Source of the DNA: Lentilitoribacter sp039986595
GTDB lineage: Bacteria; Pseudomonadota; Alphaproteobacteria; Rhizobiales; Rhizobiaceae
Direction of reading: 5' to 3'
NCBI GenBank assembly: GCA_039986595.1
Contig: JBDWQJ010000009.1
Location: 228,918-292,917, forward strand
DNA: 64,000 bases
Both the position numbers and the translations under genes were made by a program. The notes under the pieces are model-generated. The model ran no database searches. It was not told the DNA's origin and saw only the letters and a program-made list of their open reading frames with translations. Below, one piece after another: positions 7,988 through 17,012 of this stretch (position 1 is the stretch's first letter; each line of letters opens with the position of its first letter).

Positions 7988-8879
7988 CAGTATTTGCTCC
8001 ACGATTTATATCATTTTTTGAACTTGCAGCAGCTTCGCTGTTATCGTGATCATGTTCGTGATGGCCATCGCCGGGATGGTCATGTTCGTGATGGCCATCG
8101 CTGGGATGGCAGTGATCCGTTATTGTGCCATCATGATGACGAACGCGACCATCGGGCAAATGTTCATGGTCGTGAGAATGTTCGTAGATCGCCAAACCTG
8201 AAGTCGCGCGCGCGCCAAACAAGGTTTTATATTCATCACTTGATGTCACAGCAGTTGGTGTTCCTGAGCAACACACATGGCCATTTAAACAAACAACCCG
8301 ATCCGTTGCAGCCATAACGACATGCAAATCGTGAGAGATTAAAAGCACTCCACATTGTATTTGGTCGCGGATAGTTCTGATAAGGTCATAAAGCGCAATT
8401 TCGCCATTAAAATCAACACCCTGCACAGGTTCATCAAGCACTAGCAAGTCAGGTTTTCTAGCGATTGCGCGTGCCAATAACACGCGCTGAAACTCACCGC
8501 CTGACAAAGTTCGCACTTCTGATTTTAGCAAATGAAGTGTCTTTGTCGAAGCCATTGCTGCTTCAATTTCACTTTGTGTGACTTTGCTTGTTAAGCGCAT
8601 AAAGCGGTTTGCAGTAAGCGGTAACGTCCAATCTATCGAGAGCTTTTGCGGCACATAACCGATGGTTAATCCATCGCGTTGACGTGCGGTGCCCTCACTT
8701 GGTTTATGAACGCCAAGCGCCATTTTTGCTGTTGTGGATTTACCTGAACCGTTAGGCCCGATAAGCGTTAGAATTTCGCCCGGTTCCACCGTCATAGATA
8801 CACCGCGGACCAACCATTTTCGATCACGAAAAAGGCCCGCATTGTCTAACGAGATAAGAGATTCGTTTTTTTGTAACAT
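7977..8879 (-). CDS. znuC: Zinc ABC transporter ATPase ZnuC with His-rich tail
   Basis: This is the ATP-hydrolysing subunit of the zinc importer. It has Walker A GPNGSGKST (about 41-49), the ABC signature LSGGEFQRV (about 124-132) and Walker B LLVLDEP, followed by a switch His in LLISHDLHVV. The last ~65 residues are a His/Asp-rich extension not needed for ATPase activity, with the 8-residue unit DGHHEHDH present twice; the encoding DNA repeats at 8048-8107. Such tails are common in alphaproteobacterial ZnuC and probably bind cytoplasmic zinc, perhaps for feedback; that role is inference. It is the first gene of znuC-znuB-zur and is divergent from znuA, sharing the regulatory region 8880-9010. 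Confidence 0.95.
   Translation of the reverse strand: MLQKNESLISLDNAGLFRDRKWLVRGVSMTVEPGEILTLIGPNGSGKSTTAKMALGVHKPSEGTARQRDGLTIGYVPQKLSIDWTLPLTANRFMRLTSKVTQSEIEAAMASTKTLHLLKSEVRTLSGGEFQRVLLARAIARKPDLLVLDEPVQGVDFNGEIALYDLIRTIRDQIQCGVLLISHDLHVVMAATDRVVCLNGHVCCSGTPTAVTSSDEYKTLFGARATSGLAIYEHSHDHEHLPDGRVRHHDGTITDHCHPSDGHHEHDHPGDGHHEHDHDNSEAAASSKNDINRGANTDAG
8048..8107 (-). repeat. Two 30-bp direct repeats encoding the ZnuC His-rich tail
   Basis: A nearly exact 30-bp unit occurs twice in tandem inside the 3' end of znuC, giving the decapeptide P-(S/G)-DGHHEHDH twice. The two copies differ by very few bases, which suggests a recent duplication. Confidence 0.85.
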
Positions 8880-8944
8880 CGTTTTTTAGCTTAACTCAAT
8901 TGTAGCTCAACTCAAATTAGTTGTTGATTTAACATATGGCACAC

Positions 8945-8957
8945 GTTATACCATTAC
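8945..8957. promoter_or_regulatory. Possible second Zur operator (degenerate dyad)
   Basis: GTTATACCATTAC has the pattern GTxAT-N3-ATxAC, the same arm pattern as the better dyad at 8964-8980. It lies in the znuC/znuA divergent region and could be a second Zur dimer site. The match is weak. Confidence 0.4.
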
Positions 8958-8963
8958 GCAAGA

Positions 8964-8980
8964 ATGTAATAAAATAACAT
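8964..8980. promoter_or_regulatory. Candidate Zur operator between znuC and znuA
   Basis: ATGTAATAAAATAACAT is an inverted repeat with arms ATGTxAT and ATxACAT around three bases, close to the AT-rich dyads bound by alphaproteobacterial Zur. It lies 31 bases before the znuA start and 85 bases upstream of the znuC start, so one bound repressor could control both directions. Identification rests on symmetry and position only. Confidence 0.65.
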
Positions 8981-9010
8981 CACATATTCAGCGCGTTTTC
9001 GGAGTCCCCA

Positions 9011-10213
9011 ATGCGATTTTTCAAATCTACTTTATTTGCAACGACCCTATTGTCCACAAGTGTTATTTCTGCGCAGGCAGATGTGAACGTTGTAGCATCC
9101 ATCAAACCGATCCACTCGCTTGTTGCTGCAGTGATGGAAGGTGTTGGTGAGCCGGAACTCATCATTGAAGGTGCAGGTTCCCCTCATACATATGCACTAA
9201 AGCCATCTCAAGCTCGCGTTTTAGAAAATGCCGATGTGGTATTTTGGTTTGGACACCAATTAGAAGCGTTTTTGGAAAAGCCGTTAGAAGCAATTGCTGG
9301 TGATGCAAAATCCGTTGAATTGATGGATGCACATGAATTGATTAAACTGGAATTCCGCGAAGGTGGTGCTTTTGAAAAGCACGACCACGATGACCATGAA
9401 GGCGAAGAAAGTCATGATGATCATAAACATGATGAGCATGACCACGATGAGCACAAACATGACGAACATGCTGATGAAAAAAAGCATGATGATCATGACC
9501 ATGATGAGCACAAAGAAACCGCTGAAGCGCATGATGAACACGATCATGACGATCACAAAGACGACGACAAACACGATAACGATGAACACAAACATGAAGA
9601 GCATGCCGATGAGAAAAAGCATGATGAACATGATGAACACGCGCATGAGGAACATGCAGATGGCGAAGATGATCACGACGAACATGATCACGGCGCATTT
9701 GATGCACACGTTTGGCTTGACCCATTAAACGCTAAAGCTATTGTTCATGAAATTGAGGAAACTCTGGTTGAAGTTGACCCTGAAAATGCTGAAAAATACG
9801 AAGCAAATGCAGAGGCATTGATGGCAAAAATTGATGCGCTGATTACCGAAGTTTCAGCTGATTTGGAACCAGTGAAAGACAAAGGCTTTGTCGTATTCCA
9901 CGATGCTTACCAGTATTTTGAAAAACGTTTTGGTATGTCAGCTGTAGGTTCCGTGACCGTTTCTCCAGAAGTGTTACCGGGCGCTGAGCGCATTAGCGAG
10001 TTGCACGCAAAAATCAAAGAACTCAACGCTGTTTGCGTGTTCTCAGAACCACAATTTGAATCAAAATTAGTTCAGACGGTGACTGAGGGTACAGACGCAA
10101 AATCAGGCGTTATTGATCCACTTGGAACTGGTATCGACAATGGACCGGAGCTTTACTTCACATTGATTAAAAACATGGCGACATCGTTTAAGACTTGTCT
10201 ATCAGCAAGCTAA
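9011..10213 (+). CDS. znuA: Zinc ABC transporter substrate-binding protein ZnuA with long His/Asp loop
   Basis: This periplasmic zinc receptor delivers Zn(II) to ZnuBC. It has a signal peptide (cleavage near AQA-DV, residue 23) and the cluster A-I scaffold. Predicted zinc ligands are H59 (GSPHTY), H233 (DAHVWLDP) and the His in VFHDAYQYF near residue 299, with a late Asp. Between residues 123 and 227 lies an acidic loop of about 105 residues with 31 histidines, longer than the short His loop of enterobacterial ZnuA. Part of it is duplicated: residues 146-160 recur at 191-205. A clear terminator follows at 10236. It is divergent from znuCB-zur and probably shares Zur control with them. Confidence 0.95.
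   Translation: MRFFKSTLFATTLLSTSVISAQADVNVVASIKPIHSLVAAVMEGVGEPELIIEGAGSPHTYALKPSQARVLENADVVFWFGHQLEAFLEKPLEAIAGDAKSVELMDAHELIKLEFREGGAFEKHDHDDHEGEESHDDHKHDEHDHDEHKHDEHADEKKHDDHDHDEHKETAEAHDEHDHDDHKDDDKHDNDEHKHEEHADEKKHDEHDEHAHEEHADGEDDHDEHDHGAFDAHVWLDPLNAKAIVHEIEETLVEVDPENAEKYEANAEALMAKIDALITEVSADLEPVKDKGFVVFHDAYQYFEKRFGMSAVGSVTVSPEVLPGAERISELHAKIKELNAVCVFSEPQFESKLVQTVTEGTDAKSGVIDPLGTGIDNGPELYFTLIKNMATSFKTCLSAS
9446..9625 (+). repeat. Internal duplication (period about 135 bp) in the znuA His loop
   Basis: The segment coding DEHKH(D/E)EHADEKKHD begins at 9446 and again at 9581, 45 codons apart, within a wider field of GAT/CAT/GAA codons. The copies differ at synonymous sites, so the duplication is not brand new. 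Confidence 0.8.
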
Positions 10214-10235
10214 ACGTGATCAATATTTGAAACAG

Positions 10236-10265
10236 CGGGCGGGTCCACAACTCGTCCGTTTTTTT
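10236..10265 (+). terminator. Rho-independent terminator of znuA
   Basis: CGGGCGGGT (10236-10244) can pair with ACTCGTCCG (10250-10258) with two G-U pairs and a 5-base loop, followed directly by seven T. It lies 22 bases after the znuA stop. Confidence 0.85.
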
Positions 10266-10314
10266 ATTGGTGCTAAATAATTTTATCATCTTACATGAGA
10301 TGATTTAACGGTAG

Positions 10315-11454
10315 TTAGTTTCCCAATGTTATAACTGTGCCCACACCAGATGCGACCTGCCCAAACCCTCGGAACACCGAACCTATGCCATTTTCCAGCC
10401 CATCAGTTGCTGTTGTCGATAATGTATTCCCGTCGGCAATTCCGCGTCCAATAAGCTTCACAATCTCAGGAGATTGCGCAAATTTAGTATGATGGATGTT
10501 ACTATCATCATCAATTTGTGTCAGATCTATTACATCCAGACCATATCTAGCAATTGCATCTGGGTCAGCTGCCCCTACCCTATCAACACCGCCCGCAATC
10601 CTGCGAGACAGTTTCAATGCACGATCATCTTTGGAGACGAGGACAACGATATTTTTGCGCACCGGGGCTAAATCGCTTGCATATTGATCAAACAAGTCCA
10701 AATCAACATCCGGCGCAGCTAAGATAACTCTGTTCAACTCAGCCTTTGGCCGAAATCCCTGCTTAATCAATTGTGTCATGGCTTCAAGCGTAACCAGATT
10801 CCCCATGGAATGTGCAACAATACTGAAACTCTCAGCGTTGGTGCTCGCCAATATTTCCGCAAGCTCAAGAAGATAAAACCGAGCCTGCAATGCACTATTA
10901 ATATCATAGACATAATCGAGTGCGCGCCCTCTTGATGCCCAAGTAAACAATAATGGTACGCCTTTAAAATCGGTATCTTTTACAAATTGTGAAACACGTA
11001 AAACTGCGCTTGAAAAATTGGTATTATAACCATGTACGAAGACAAGCACTTCTCGATCTCCGGGTGCTTTTGCAGATAAACTGTTATTCAGCTTTGTGAC
11101 AAAATCTGGGCTATTGGCGAAAACCAAGGGTCTTGCGATGGTGAAGTGTTTTGAAACATCTTCTGCTTCGCCAAAGCGCCGTTGCTCCAATCGGCCGGGC
11201 ACGTGAGAATTTGGAATGGATACATCCACATTGGCAAGGTTTAACGCCTGTTCACGCTCTCCTGAAAAAAATTCAGATGCATCATCTGATCGACGCCGGG
11301 ATGTTGCAATAAAGAGATTTTGGATCGTGGCCCCATCAGAGGTGACACGTGCTGGTTCAAGCGAACTTACACCAATCAGATTTGAAGGCCCTGAGGCGCA
11401 AGAAACAACCAAGAATAAAACTGGAATAAACACCCAAAGGCGTAACTTGATCAT
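10315..11454 (-). CDS. DUF900-family alpha/beta hydrolase lipoprotein
   Basis: This 379-residue protein has a lipoprotein signal with lipobox VVSC near residue 19, so it is expected to be membrane-anchored in the periplasm. The hydrolase core shows FVHGYNTNF (oxyanion region), the nucleophile elbow AHSMGN, and LFTWASRG, all characteristic of the DUF900 esterase family. FIATSRRRSDD near residues 48-58 is a further family hallmark. The natural substrate of this family is not established. It is monocistronic, with the unknown gene at 11613 upstream in the same direction but 158 bases away. The C-terminal ~40 residues are Gly/Thr-rich without a recognised domain. Confidence 0.85.
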   Translation of the reverse strand: MIKLRLWVFIPVLFLVVSCASGPSNLIGVSSLEPARVTSDGATIQNLFIATSRRRSDDASEFFSGEREQALNLANVDVSIPNSHVPGRLEQRRFGEAEDVSKHFTIARPLVFANSPDFVTKLNNSLSAKAPGDREVLVFVHGYNTNFSSAVLRVSQFVKDTDFKGVPLLFTWASRGRALDYVYDINSALQARFYLLELAEILASTNAESFSIVAHSMGNLVTLEAMTQLIKQGFRPKAELNRVILAAPDVDLDLFDQYASDLAPVRKNIVVLVSKDDRALKLSRRIAGGVDRVGAADPDAIARYGLDVIDLTQIDDDSNIHHTKFAQSPEIVKLIGRGIADGNTLSTTATDGLENGIGSVFRGFGQVASGVGTVITLGN

Positions 11455-11612
11455 TATTTTTCACCCTAGAACAAAAACTCAGGCACCCACTTTAGTAAAC
11501 CAAGGGTTGAACATCAAGGACAGCTGAAAAAACAAGGCTCAAACGCCATATGCGCGCAATTAAGCTGAGGTGAAATCAATTGCGGAAGATTAAGAATGAA
11601 AGACGAAATTGG

Positions 11613-12299
11613 TTATGCAGCGTGCTCAATGGGTAGAGTAATCTCGAGCGTTGCCAAAGTTGCGGATACAAATAACATGATCTCGTCTTGGGTGACGTCT
11701 TCCCCCATTTGCAGCACCCAATCATAGTTTGTGACTAGTTTTGTTATATGACGAAATAAGCCTCTGCGTTTGGCTTCAGGCTTACCTCTTGGTAAGCGGG
11801 CGATTACACCAACCTCCTGATCGCCTTTAACGATTGAATAAGCCTCTGGTGATCCTTCTAATGCGCTACGCATGATACTATCAGGTAACTTTTCTTGCTC
11901 ACTGATCGCAAAAGACGAACCATCTGCTTTGCTAGCTCGCCAATTGTTATGGTCACCACCCAAGCGGCTAATATCACCACAATGCAAGCCATCAGGGCCC
12001 GATAAACTCCAAGCATTGCTCGTGCTGCCGGCTGATTGTAAAAAGGCGATATTCAATTCATCTTTGTGAAATCTTGTGATGCCACCGAGGTGCTTCTTTT
12101 CAATATCACAACTAAACACTGTTATGCGCGTTTCATCGTCAACCACATCATATCTGCGGCGCACCCCATCAGGCAGCGCGTTTGACACTTGAACTTCTTT
12201 GAAGCGAATTTTGCGTAATCCATGCATTGAAATTTTATCGCTGTTCGATGCCAACGCCCCATTTCTGTTGCACAAAATATCGAACGAATATGGCGGAAT
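11613..12299 (-). CDS. Unknown protein, possibly tubby-like/LURP-one-related barrel
   Basis: I do not recognise this gene with confidence. The product (about 220-229 residues) shows alternating short strands and ends with D-W-(V/L)-L and ATLATLEITLP, resembling the tubby-like/scramblase barrel family; this is a weak guess. The start is problematic. The first conventional start is TTG at 12275, without a Shine-Dalgarno sequence. Coding-like sequence continues upstream in frame to a stop at 12354-12356 with no ATG, GTG or TTG. An ATT codon at 12299 lies 6 bases after AAGGTGAG, and I use it as a candidate AUU start. The gene is downstream of ppx on the same strand (gap about 110 bases). Confidence 0.5.
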   Translation of the reverse strand: MPPYSFDILCNRNGALASNSDKISMHGLRKIRFKEVQVSNALPDGVRRRYDVVDDETRITVFSCDIEKKHLGGITRFHKDELNIAFLQSAGSTSNAWSLSGPDGLHCGDISRLGGDHNNWRASKADGSSFAISEQEKLPDSIMRSALEGSPEAYSIVKGDQEVGVIARLPRGKPEAKRRGLFRHITKLVTNYDWVLQMGEDVTQDEIMLFVSATLATLEITLPIEHAA

Positions 12300-12407
12300 T
12301 ACAATCTCACCTTGACGGGTTTGAATGAGCGTAACTAATGCGCAGCTGAACGATTAACTAAAAATGTTTTGATGTGTTCCATTTTGACATGAAGAATTAA
12401 ACCAAAT

Positions 12408-13940
12408 CTAATCGATGATTTTGATATCAATCTTTTTCTCGGTAAACTTCTCTAAGTGACCAATACGCGTCATCAAACGTTCGCCGACAAAATCCTCAAG
12501 GTCTTTCGGAACAAGAAGATGGATATCGCAGTCTTTATCTTTACCAGCTTTTTCGAGTTGGATTTTTGGTACGATGCCCGACATAGAGGCTGAAAATAAA
12601 TATAGAACTCTCAGCAATGCACCAAGAAGCTTGGCGCGATAGATATATTTATCGGTAGCTACTTCAGCCAATCCTGCTGAAATACCATCATCGCGCAAGC
12701 CTTCATATCGATAGTAATTGGTCAAAGCGATATAAGCACGACCGGGATGGCTAACGGATAAAAACGCGCCGTTGGATATGATATTCAATGCTTGTAATCC
12801 GCGGTAATCGGGATGGGCTCGCCAGCTGATATCTGCAAGCAAACATGCTGCCATGCGATACCGCGCACCTTGGCCTTTTTCTTTTACATCAAACACTGAA
12901 AAAGCATCGCCGGTCCAATCCGCCAATTCTTGCGCATGGGCAGGTGATCGCGCTCTCAAAATTGCCAATTCGCGTGCACCAGATAACAAAGCATCTTCTT
13001 TCAGTTGCTCTTTATCAAGTTTGGAATATAAAAACCCTTCACGCACCCCAAGTGCTGAGAAAACTACCTTTGATGGTTTCATTTTTTTCAGCACTTCTTG
13101 CATGGTCGCAGCGCCAAAGGGAAGAAGAATACGGCGGTTTTTGGATACGGCTTTTAATGTCTCTTTTTCAAATTCGTCGAGTGATGTGACGCTATCTAAA
13201 AAGCTCATCATCTCTTCATATTCAATTTCATAACCTTGCATCATATGAAGCGGATAGTTCGTCGCTTCCATATGCAATTTCGCAATCGAACGCCAAGTAC
13301 CGCCAACCGCATAAAATACACGGTCTTTACCGCCATCTAAAACATCAGCTTTTGAAATATGCTTTTTCGCGATTTTTTGGGCTTCATCGATATCGCCATC
13401 GGCTTGCTCTTGAAGACGTAAACCACCTAGGGGCATGGTTATCCCGCCGGTTAGCTTATCTTCTTTGATATCTACAATCTCGAGTGATCCACCACCTAAA
13501 TCACCGACAATGCCATCGGGGGCATAAACGCCAGACACAATACCAAGAGCTGCATATTTGGCTTCTTCTTCACCCGTAAGTACATTCAGCTTGCACCCTA
13601 ATGCAGCTTCAGCGCGGGTGATAAATTCAGGGCCATTTTTAGCGTCACGCGCTGCAGCTGTTGCCAGCACATAAACATCTTTTGCACCAGCTTGAGCGGC
13701 AAGCATGCGATATCGATGCAGAACTTTGATGGCGCGTTCAACTCCCTCAGGGTCCATCTGGCCCGTTGTGGCTAATCCGCGACCTAGTCCGCATAAAGCT
13801 TTTTCATTAAACAAAACAGTTGGGGAACGCATGAGGCCTTCATAGACCACCAAGCGAACCGAGTTTGAGCCAATATCGATGACAGCCACAGGTTTTATAC
13901 CCTGCAGCCTGCCTTGTGCTTCACTTTCAACAACAGACAT
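12408..13940 (-). CDS. ppx: Exopolyphosphatase (Ppx/GppA family)
   Basis: This enzyme releases phosphate from the ends of polyphosphate and may act on pppGpp. The 510 residues begin with the actin-like ATPase fold: VIDIGSNSVRLVVYEG (phosphate-binding loop 1, about 20-35), LATAAARDAKN, and GDLGGGSLEIVDI (loop 2). A C-terminal all-helical HD-like domain contains the segment LLADISWRAHPDYRG. It starts 10 bases downstream of the ppk stop, so ppk and ppx are cotranscribed, giving opposed synthesis and degradation from one mRNA. Length and arrangement are usual for Rhizobiales. Confidence 0.95.
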   Translation of the reverse strand: MSVVESEAQGRLQGIKPVAVIDIGSNSVRLVVYEGLMRSPTVLFNEKALCGLGRGLATTGQMDPEGVERAIKVLHRYRMLAAQAGAKDVYVLATAAARDAKNGPEFITRAEAALGCKLNVLTGEEEAKYAALGIVSGVYAPDGIVGDLGGGSLEIVDIKEDKLTGGITMPLGGLRLQEQADGDIDEAQKIAKKHISKADVLDGGKDRVFYAVGGTWRSIAKLHMEATNYPLHMMQGYEIEYEEMMSFLDSVTSLDEFEKETLKAVSKNRRILLPFGAATMQEVLKKMKPSKVVFSALGVREGFLYSKLDKEQLKEDALLSGARELAILRARSPAHAQELADWTGDAFSVFDVKEKGQGARYRMAACLLADISWRAHPDYRGLQALNIISNGAFLSVSHPGRAYIALTNYYRYEGLRDDGISAGLAEVATDKYIYRAKLLGALLRVLYLFSASMSGIVPKIQLEKAGKDKDCDIHLLVPKDLEDFVGERLMTRIGHLEKFTEKKIDIKIID

Positions 13941-13950
13941 TAAATTGTCA

Positions 13951-16149
13951 TTACGCTTTGTTATTACGTTCAGCTAGAATACTGGCTATACGCTTAGGCG
14001 CACTCGATCCTAGCGCCTCCCCACGACCCGACAAGCTCGGATTGGTCATAAAATACTCCTGCGCGTTAAATGGCTCCTCACCTTTACGAACTTTCATTCG
14101 CTTAGATGTCCCATCCGAGAGAATTTCATAACTTTGCTGGTTGTCAATCAAATTTGCCAACATGATCTGCGAAAGCACCTGCTCATGCACAGTTTCGTTG
14201 GTAATTGAGACAAAAGTCTCAACACGCCGATCTAAGTTACGTGGCATAAAGTCGGCGGATCCGAAATAGATTATCGAATCGCTGGATGGCATTTTCTTGC
14301 CATTTGCAAAGCAAATGATACGGCTATGCTCTAAGAAACGGCCAACAATGGACTTCACACGAATGCGATCTGAGAGGCCTGGAATTTGTGGCCGTAAACA
14401 ACAAATACCGCGCACAACAAGGTCAATTTCAACGCCCTGTTGGCTTGCACGATAAAACGCGTCGATAATATCCGGGTCGACAAGAGAATTCATTTTTGCC
14501 CAAATCGCGGCCGGCTTGCCAGCATGCGCATTTTCAATTTCTTGATCAATATGGCGCAATATTGTCGGACGCATGGTGCGCGGGCTTACGGCAAGCGTTG
14601 TGACCCCCTCAGGTTCACCATATCCAGTGATATAGTTGAACACTTGCCCCACATCAGCTGCGATTTTTGGATCGCAGGTAAAGTAAGATAGATCGGTGTA
14701 AATTTTCGCGGTTACAGAATGATAATTACCCGTACCAAGGTGACAATATGAAACGAGCTTACCTTCTTCACGGCGCACAACCAATGACATTTTCGCGTGG
14801 GTTTTAAGCTCCACAAATCCAAAAACAACCTGCACACCTGCGCGCTCTAAATCTCGAGCCCAGCGAATATTGGCCTCTTCATCAAATCGAGCTTTAAGTT
14901 CAACAAGAGCAGTAACCGATTTACCCAATTCTGCTGCATCCATGAGCGCGCGTACAATTGGGCTATTGTTGGATGTGCGATATAATGTTTGCTTAATAGC
15001 TAACACATCAGGATCAACCGCCGCCTGGCGCAAGAACTGCACGACCACATCGAAGCTTTCATAGGGGTGATGGATAATAAGATCTTTTTCACGAATGGCC
15101 GCAAAACAGTCACCACCATGCTCACGCACGCGCTCTGGGAAACGTGCGTTATAATCAGGAAATAAAAGATCGTTGCGGTTGAGCTTGGTCAGCTCTGAAA
15201 TCGTATTTAGCGCCAAAAGGCCACCTAATATAGCAACACGATCTTCCGGAACATCAAGCTCATGAATAACAAATTCACGCAAATATTCGGGAATTTCATC
15301 ATCAAATTCAACACGAATAACCGAACCCCTGCGGCGGCGTTTAAGGGCGCTCTCAAAATAACGCACCAGATCTTCAGCTTCTTCTTCTATTTCAATATCA
15401 CTGTCGCGAATGATGCGAAACGTTCCAGAACCATGCACATCATAGCCGGGAAATAGACGCGTAATAAACTGGCTAATCACATCTTCAATCGTGATGAAGC
15501 GCGTCTTACCTGCCTCACTCGGCAGCAGAATAAATCTCTTAATCGCTGTTGGTATACGCAGCAATGCAATGAGCTGTTCCTGATCTGTCTTACGAATTAA
15601 GCGCAGGCACATTGAAAACCCTAAATTCGGGATAAACGGAAACGGATGCGCGGGATCAATTGCCAGAGGAGTTAGAACCGGAAAGATCGTTTCTAAGAAC
15701 TCTTGCTCAAGCCAATCATGGTCTTCTTGGCTCAGCTTATTCGGGCGTATGATCGAAATGCCCTCATCTTCAAGTAAGCCCCGCAACTCTGTTAGCGAAG
15801 CATGCTGGCTATTTTGTAATTCACATGTGACTGAAAAGATTTTATCGAGTTGCTCTTGAGCGGTAAACCCATCTGGTGATGGAACATGAACCCCCTCGCG
15901 CACTTGTCCTTCCAGACCTGCCACACGCACCATGAAAAATTCATCTAGGTTTGCCGCAGAAATTGATAAAAAGCGCAAGCGTTCGAGCAGCCTATGCGCT
16001 GGATTATGAGATTCTTCCAAAACACGGTGGTTAAACTGCAGCCATGAAAATTCACGGTTCACAAAGCGCGATGGATCTTCAAACCAATCGTCATGTGACA
16101 GCTGGATGTCGTTGGTATTATTGTGTTTTAGTTTGTGTTTTTTACTCAT
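13951..16149 (-). CDS. ppk: Polyphosphate kinase 1
   Basis: This enzyme reversibly transfers the gamma-phosphate of ATP to polyphosphate through a phosphohistidine. The 732 residues contain the N-terminal segment FVNREFSWLQFNHRVLEE, a middle PX-like region, and two phospholipase-D-like catalytic halves. The segment LKTHAKMSLVVRREEGK carries the autophosphorylated His, and HSRIICFANG carries the second conserved His. The start is the ATG at 16149; a Lys/Asn-rich N-terminal stretch (HKLKHNNTND) precedes the core. It is upstream of ppx in the same operon. Regulation is not visible; I saw no convincing Pho box in the 150 bases before it. Confidence 0.96.
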   Translation of the reverse strand: MSKKHKLKHNNTNDIQLSHDDWFEDPSRFVNREFSWLQFNHRVLEESHNPAHRLLERLRFLSISAANLDEFFMVRVAGLEGQVREGVHVPSPDGFTAQEQLDKIFSVTCELQNSQHASLTELRGLLEDEGISIIRPNKLSQEDHDWLEQEFLETIFPVLTPLAIDPAHPFPFIPNLGFSMCLRLIRKTDQEQLIALLRIPTAIKRFILLPSEAGKTRFITIEDVISQFITRLFPGYDVHGSGTFRIIRDSDIEIEEEAEDLVRYFESALKRRRRGSVIRVEFDDEIPEYLREFVIHELDVPEDRVAILGGLLALNTISELTKLNRNDLLFPDYNARFPERVREHGGDCFAAIREKDLIIHHPYESFDVVVQFLRQAAVDPDVLAIKQTLYRTSNNSPIVRALMDAAELGKSVTALVELKARFDEEANIRWARDLERAGVQVVFGFVELKTHAKMSLVVRREEGKLVSYCHLGTGNYHSVTAKIYTDLSYFTCDPKIAADVGQVFNYITGYGEPEGVTTLAVSPRTMRPTILRHIDQEIENAHAGKPAAIWAKMNSLVDPDIIDAFYRASQQGVEIDLVVRGICCLRPQIPGLSDRIRVKSIVGRFLEHSRIICFANGKKMPSSDSIIYFGSADFMPRNLDRRVETFVSITNETVHEQVLSQIMLANLIDNQQSYEILSDGTSKRMKVRKGEEPFNAQEYFMTNPSLSGRGEALGSSAPKRIASILAERNNKA

Positions 16150-16301
16150 GAGACAATCATAAACCTATCGTAGCGATCACATCAGTGCGCTGAGGTTACT
16201 GGTTAACCGCATTGCATGACACTTTTGTGAAAAACTGACGTTTGAACTTGTTGTTTCATTCTAGCACACTTTCGCAGCGCCCCGGCATACGAATGTAATT
16301 C

Positions 16302-17006
16302 TTAGTTACTATTTTCAAACTTTGACAAAACTTCCGCCGCTATTGCGCGGTTGACAGATGTTTTTTTCGATAGTGCTAATTCGTCCATTGCTTCTACAAT
16401 ATCGCTTGCAACAGCTAATGAACGCTCCATTCGCATAACCAAATAATTGACGGTTTTTTCGTCTATTTCAACTTGCCTATCTGCAAATAGTTTAAAAATA
16501 ACTTGGGTTAAAAGCTGCTCATCGGGTTCGCTAATTTCAACAATTGTAGCAGCCTTGATACGAGATGCTAAATCCGGCAACCCCACTTTCCATGAGGCAG
16601 GCCAAGAACGCGCTGTCATCAACACAAATGAGCCAGCTTCTTTTGCCGAATTTAGCATATGAAAGAGTTTGGTTTCATCGACTTGAGAGGTTGCCAACAA
16701 CTGATCGATATTCTCAACCAGCACCGGTGTGGTTTTAACCGCATCAACCAAATTATCCGTTCCAGCGCTTAAGCTGACTTCTAAAGCATCTGATTTTTGT
16801 TGCCAGATATGCGCGATGTGTGACTTTCCAGATCCAGTAGGTCCAGCCAGCACAACGAGATGCGAAGGCCAACTTGGCCATTGATCAATAACTTGGATTG
16901 CGCCCTCTATCGAACGTGAAACAATTAAATCATCACGACCTTTAGACGGCGTTACGTCAAAACTCAGCGGAATTTGGCTGGGCATATTTTTCTGATCACC
17001 GCTCAC
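16302..17006 (-). CDS. hdaA: DnaA-related regulatory inactivation protein HdaA
   Basis: The 234-residue protein is an AAA+ module like domain III of DnaA, with Walker A GPTGSGKS (about 53-60), a sensor segment FVLMTARSWPASW and LPDLASRIKAATIVEISEPDE, but no DnaA DNA-binding domain IV. Its N-terminus (SQIPLSFDV) resembles the clamp-binding motif that lets Hda bind the DNA polymerase beta clamp and stimulate ATP hydrolysis by DnaA after replication starts. It lies between ppk and the AI-2E permease, 6 bases from the latter's stop, the position usual in Rhizobiales. HdaA is an inference by homology and synteny. Confidence 0.9.
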   Translation of the reverse strand: MSGDQKNMPSQIPLSFDVTPSKGRDDLIVSRSIEGAIQVIDQWPSWPSHLVVLAGPTGSGKSHIAHIWQQKSDALEVSLSAGTDNLVDAVKTTPVLVENIDQLLATSQVDETKLFHMLNSAKEAGSFVLMTARSWPASWKVGLPDLASRIKAATIVEISEPDEQLLTQVIFKLFADRQVEIDEKTVNYLVMRMERSLAVASDIVEAMDELALSKKTSVNRAIAAEVLSKFENSN

Positions 17007-17012
17007 GCAGGT

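Noticed and set aside
9284..9709. Long open frame antisense to the znuA His-rich loop
   Set aside because: It is the mirror of GAT/CAT/GAA codons and reads as Met/Ile/Phe/Val low-complexity; the sense gene is well supported.
16150..16301. Pho box before ppk
   Set aside because: One TGTCAT-like half-site (minus strand) is present, but no second half at the right spacing.
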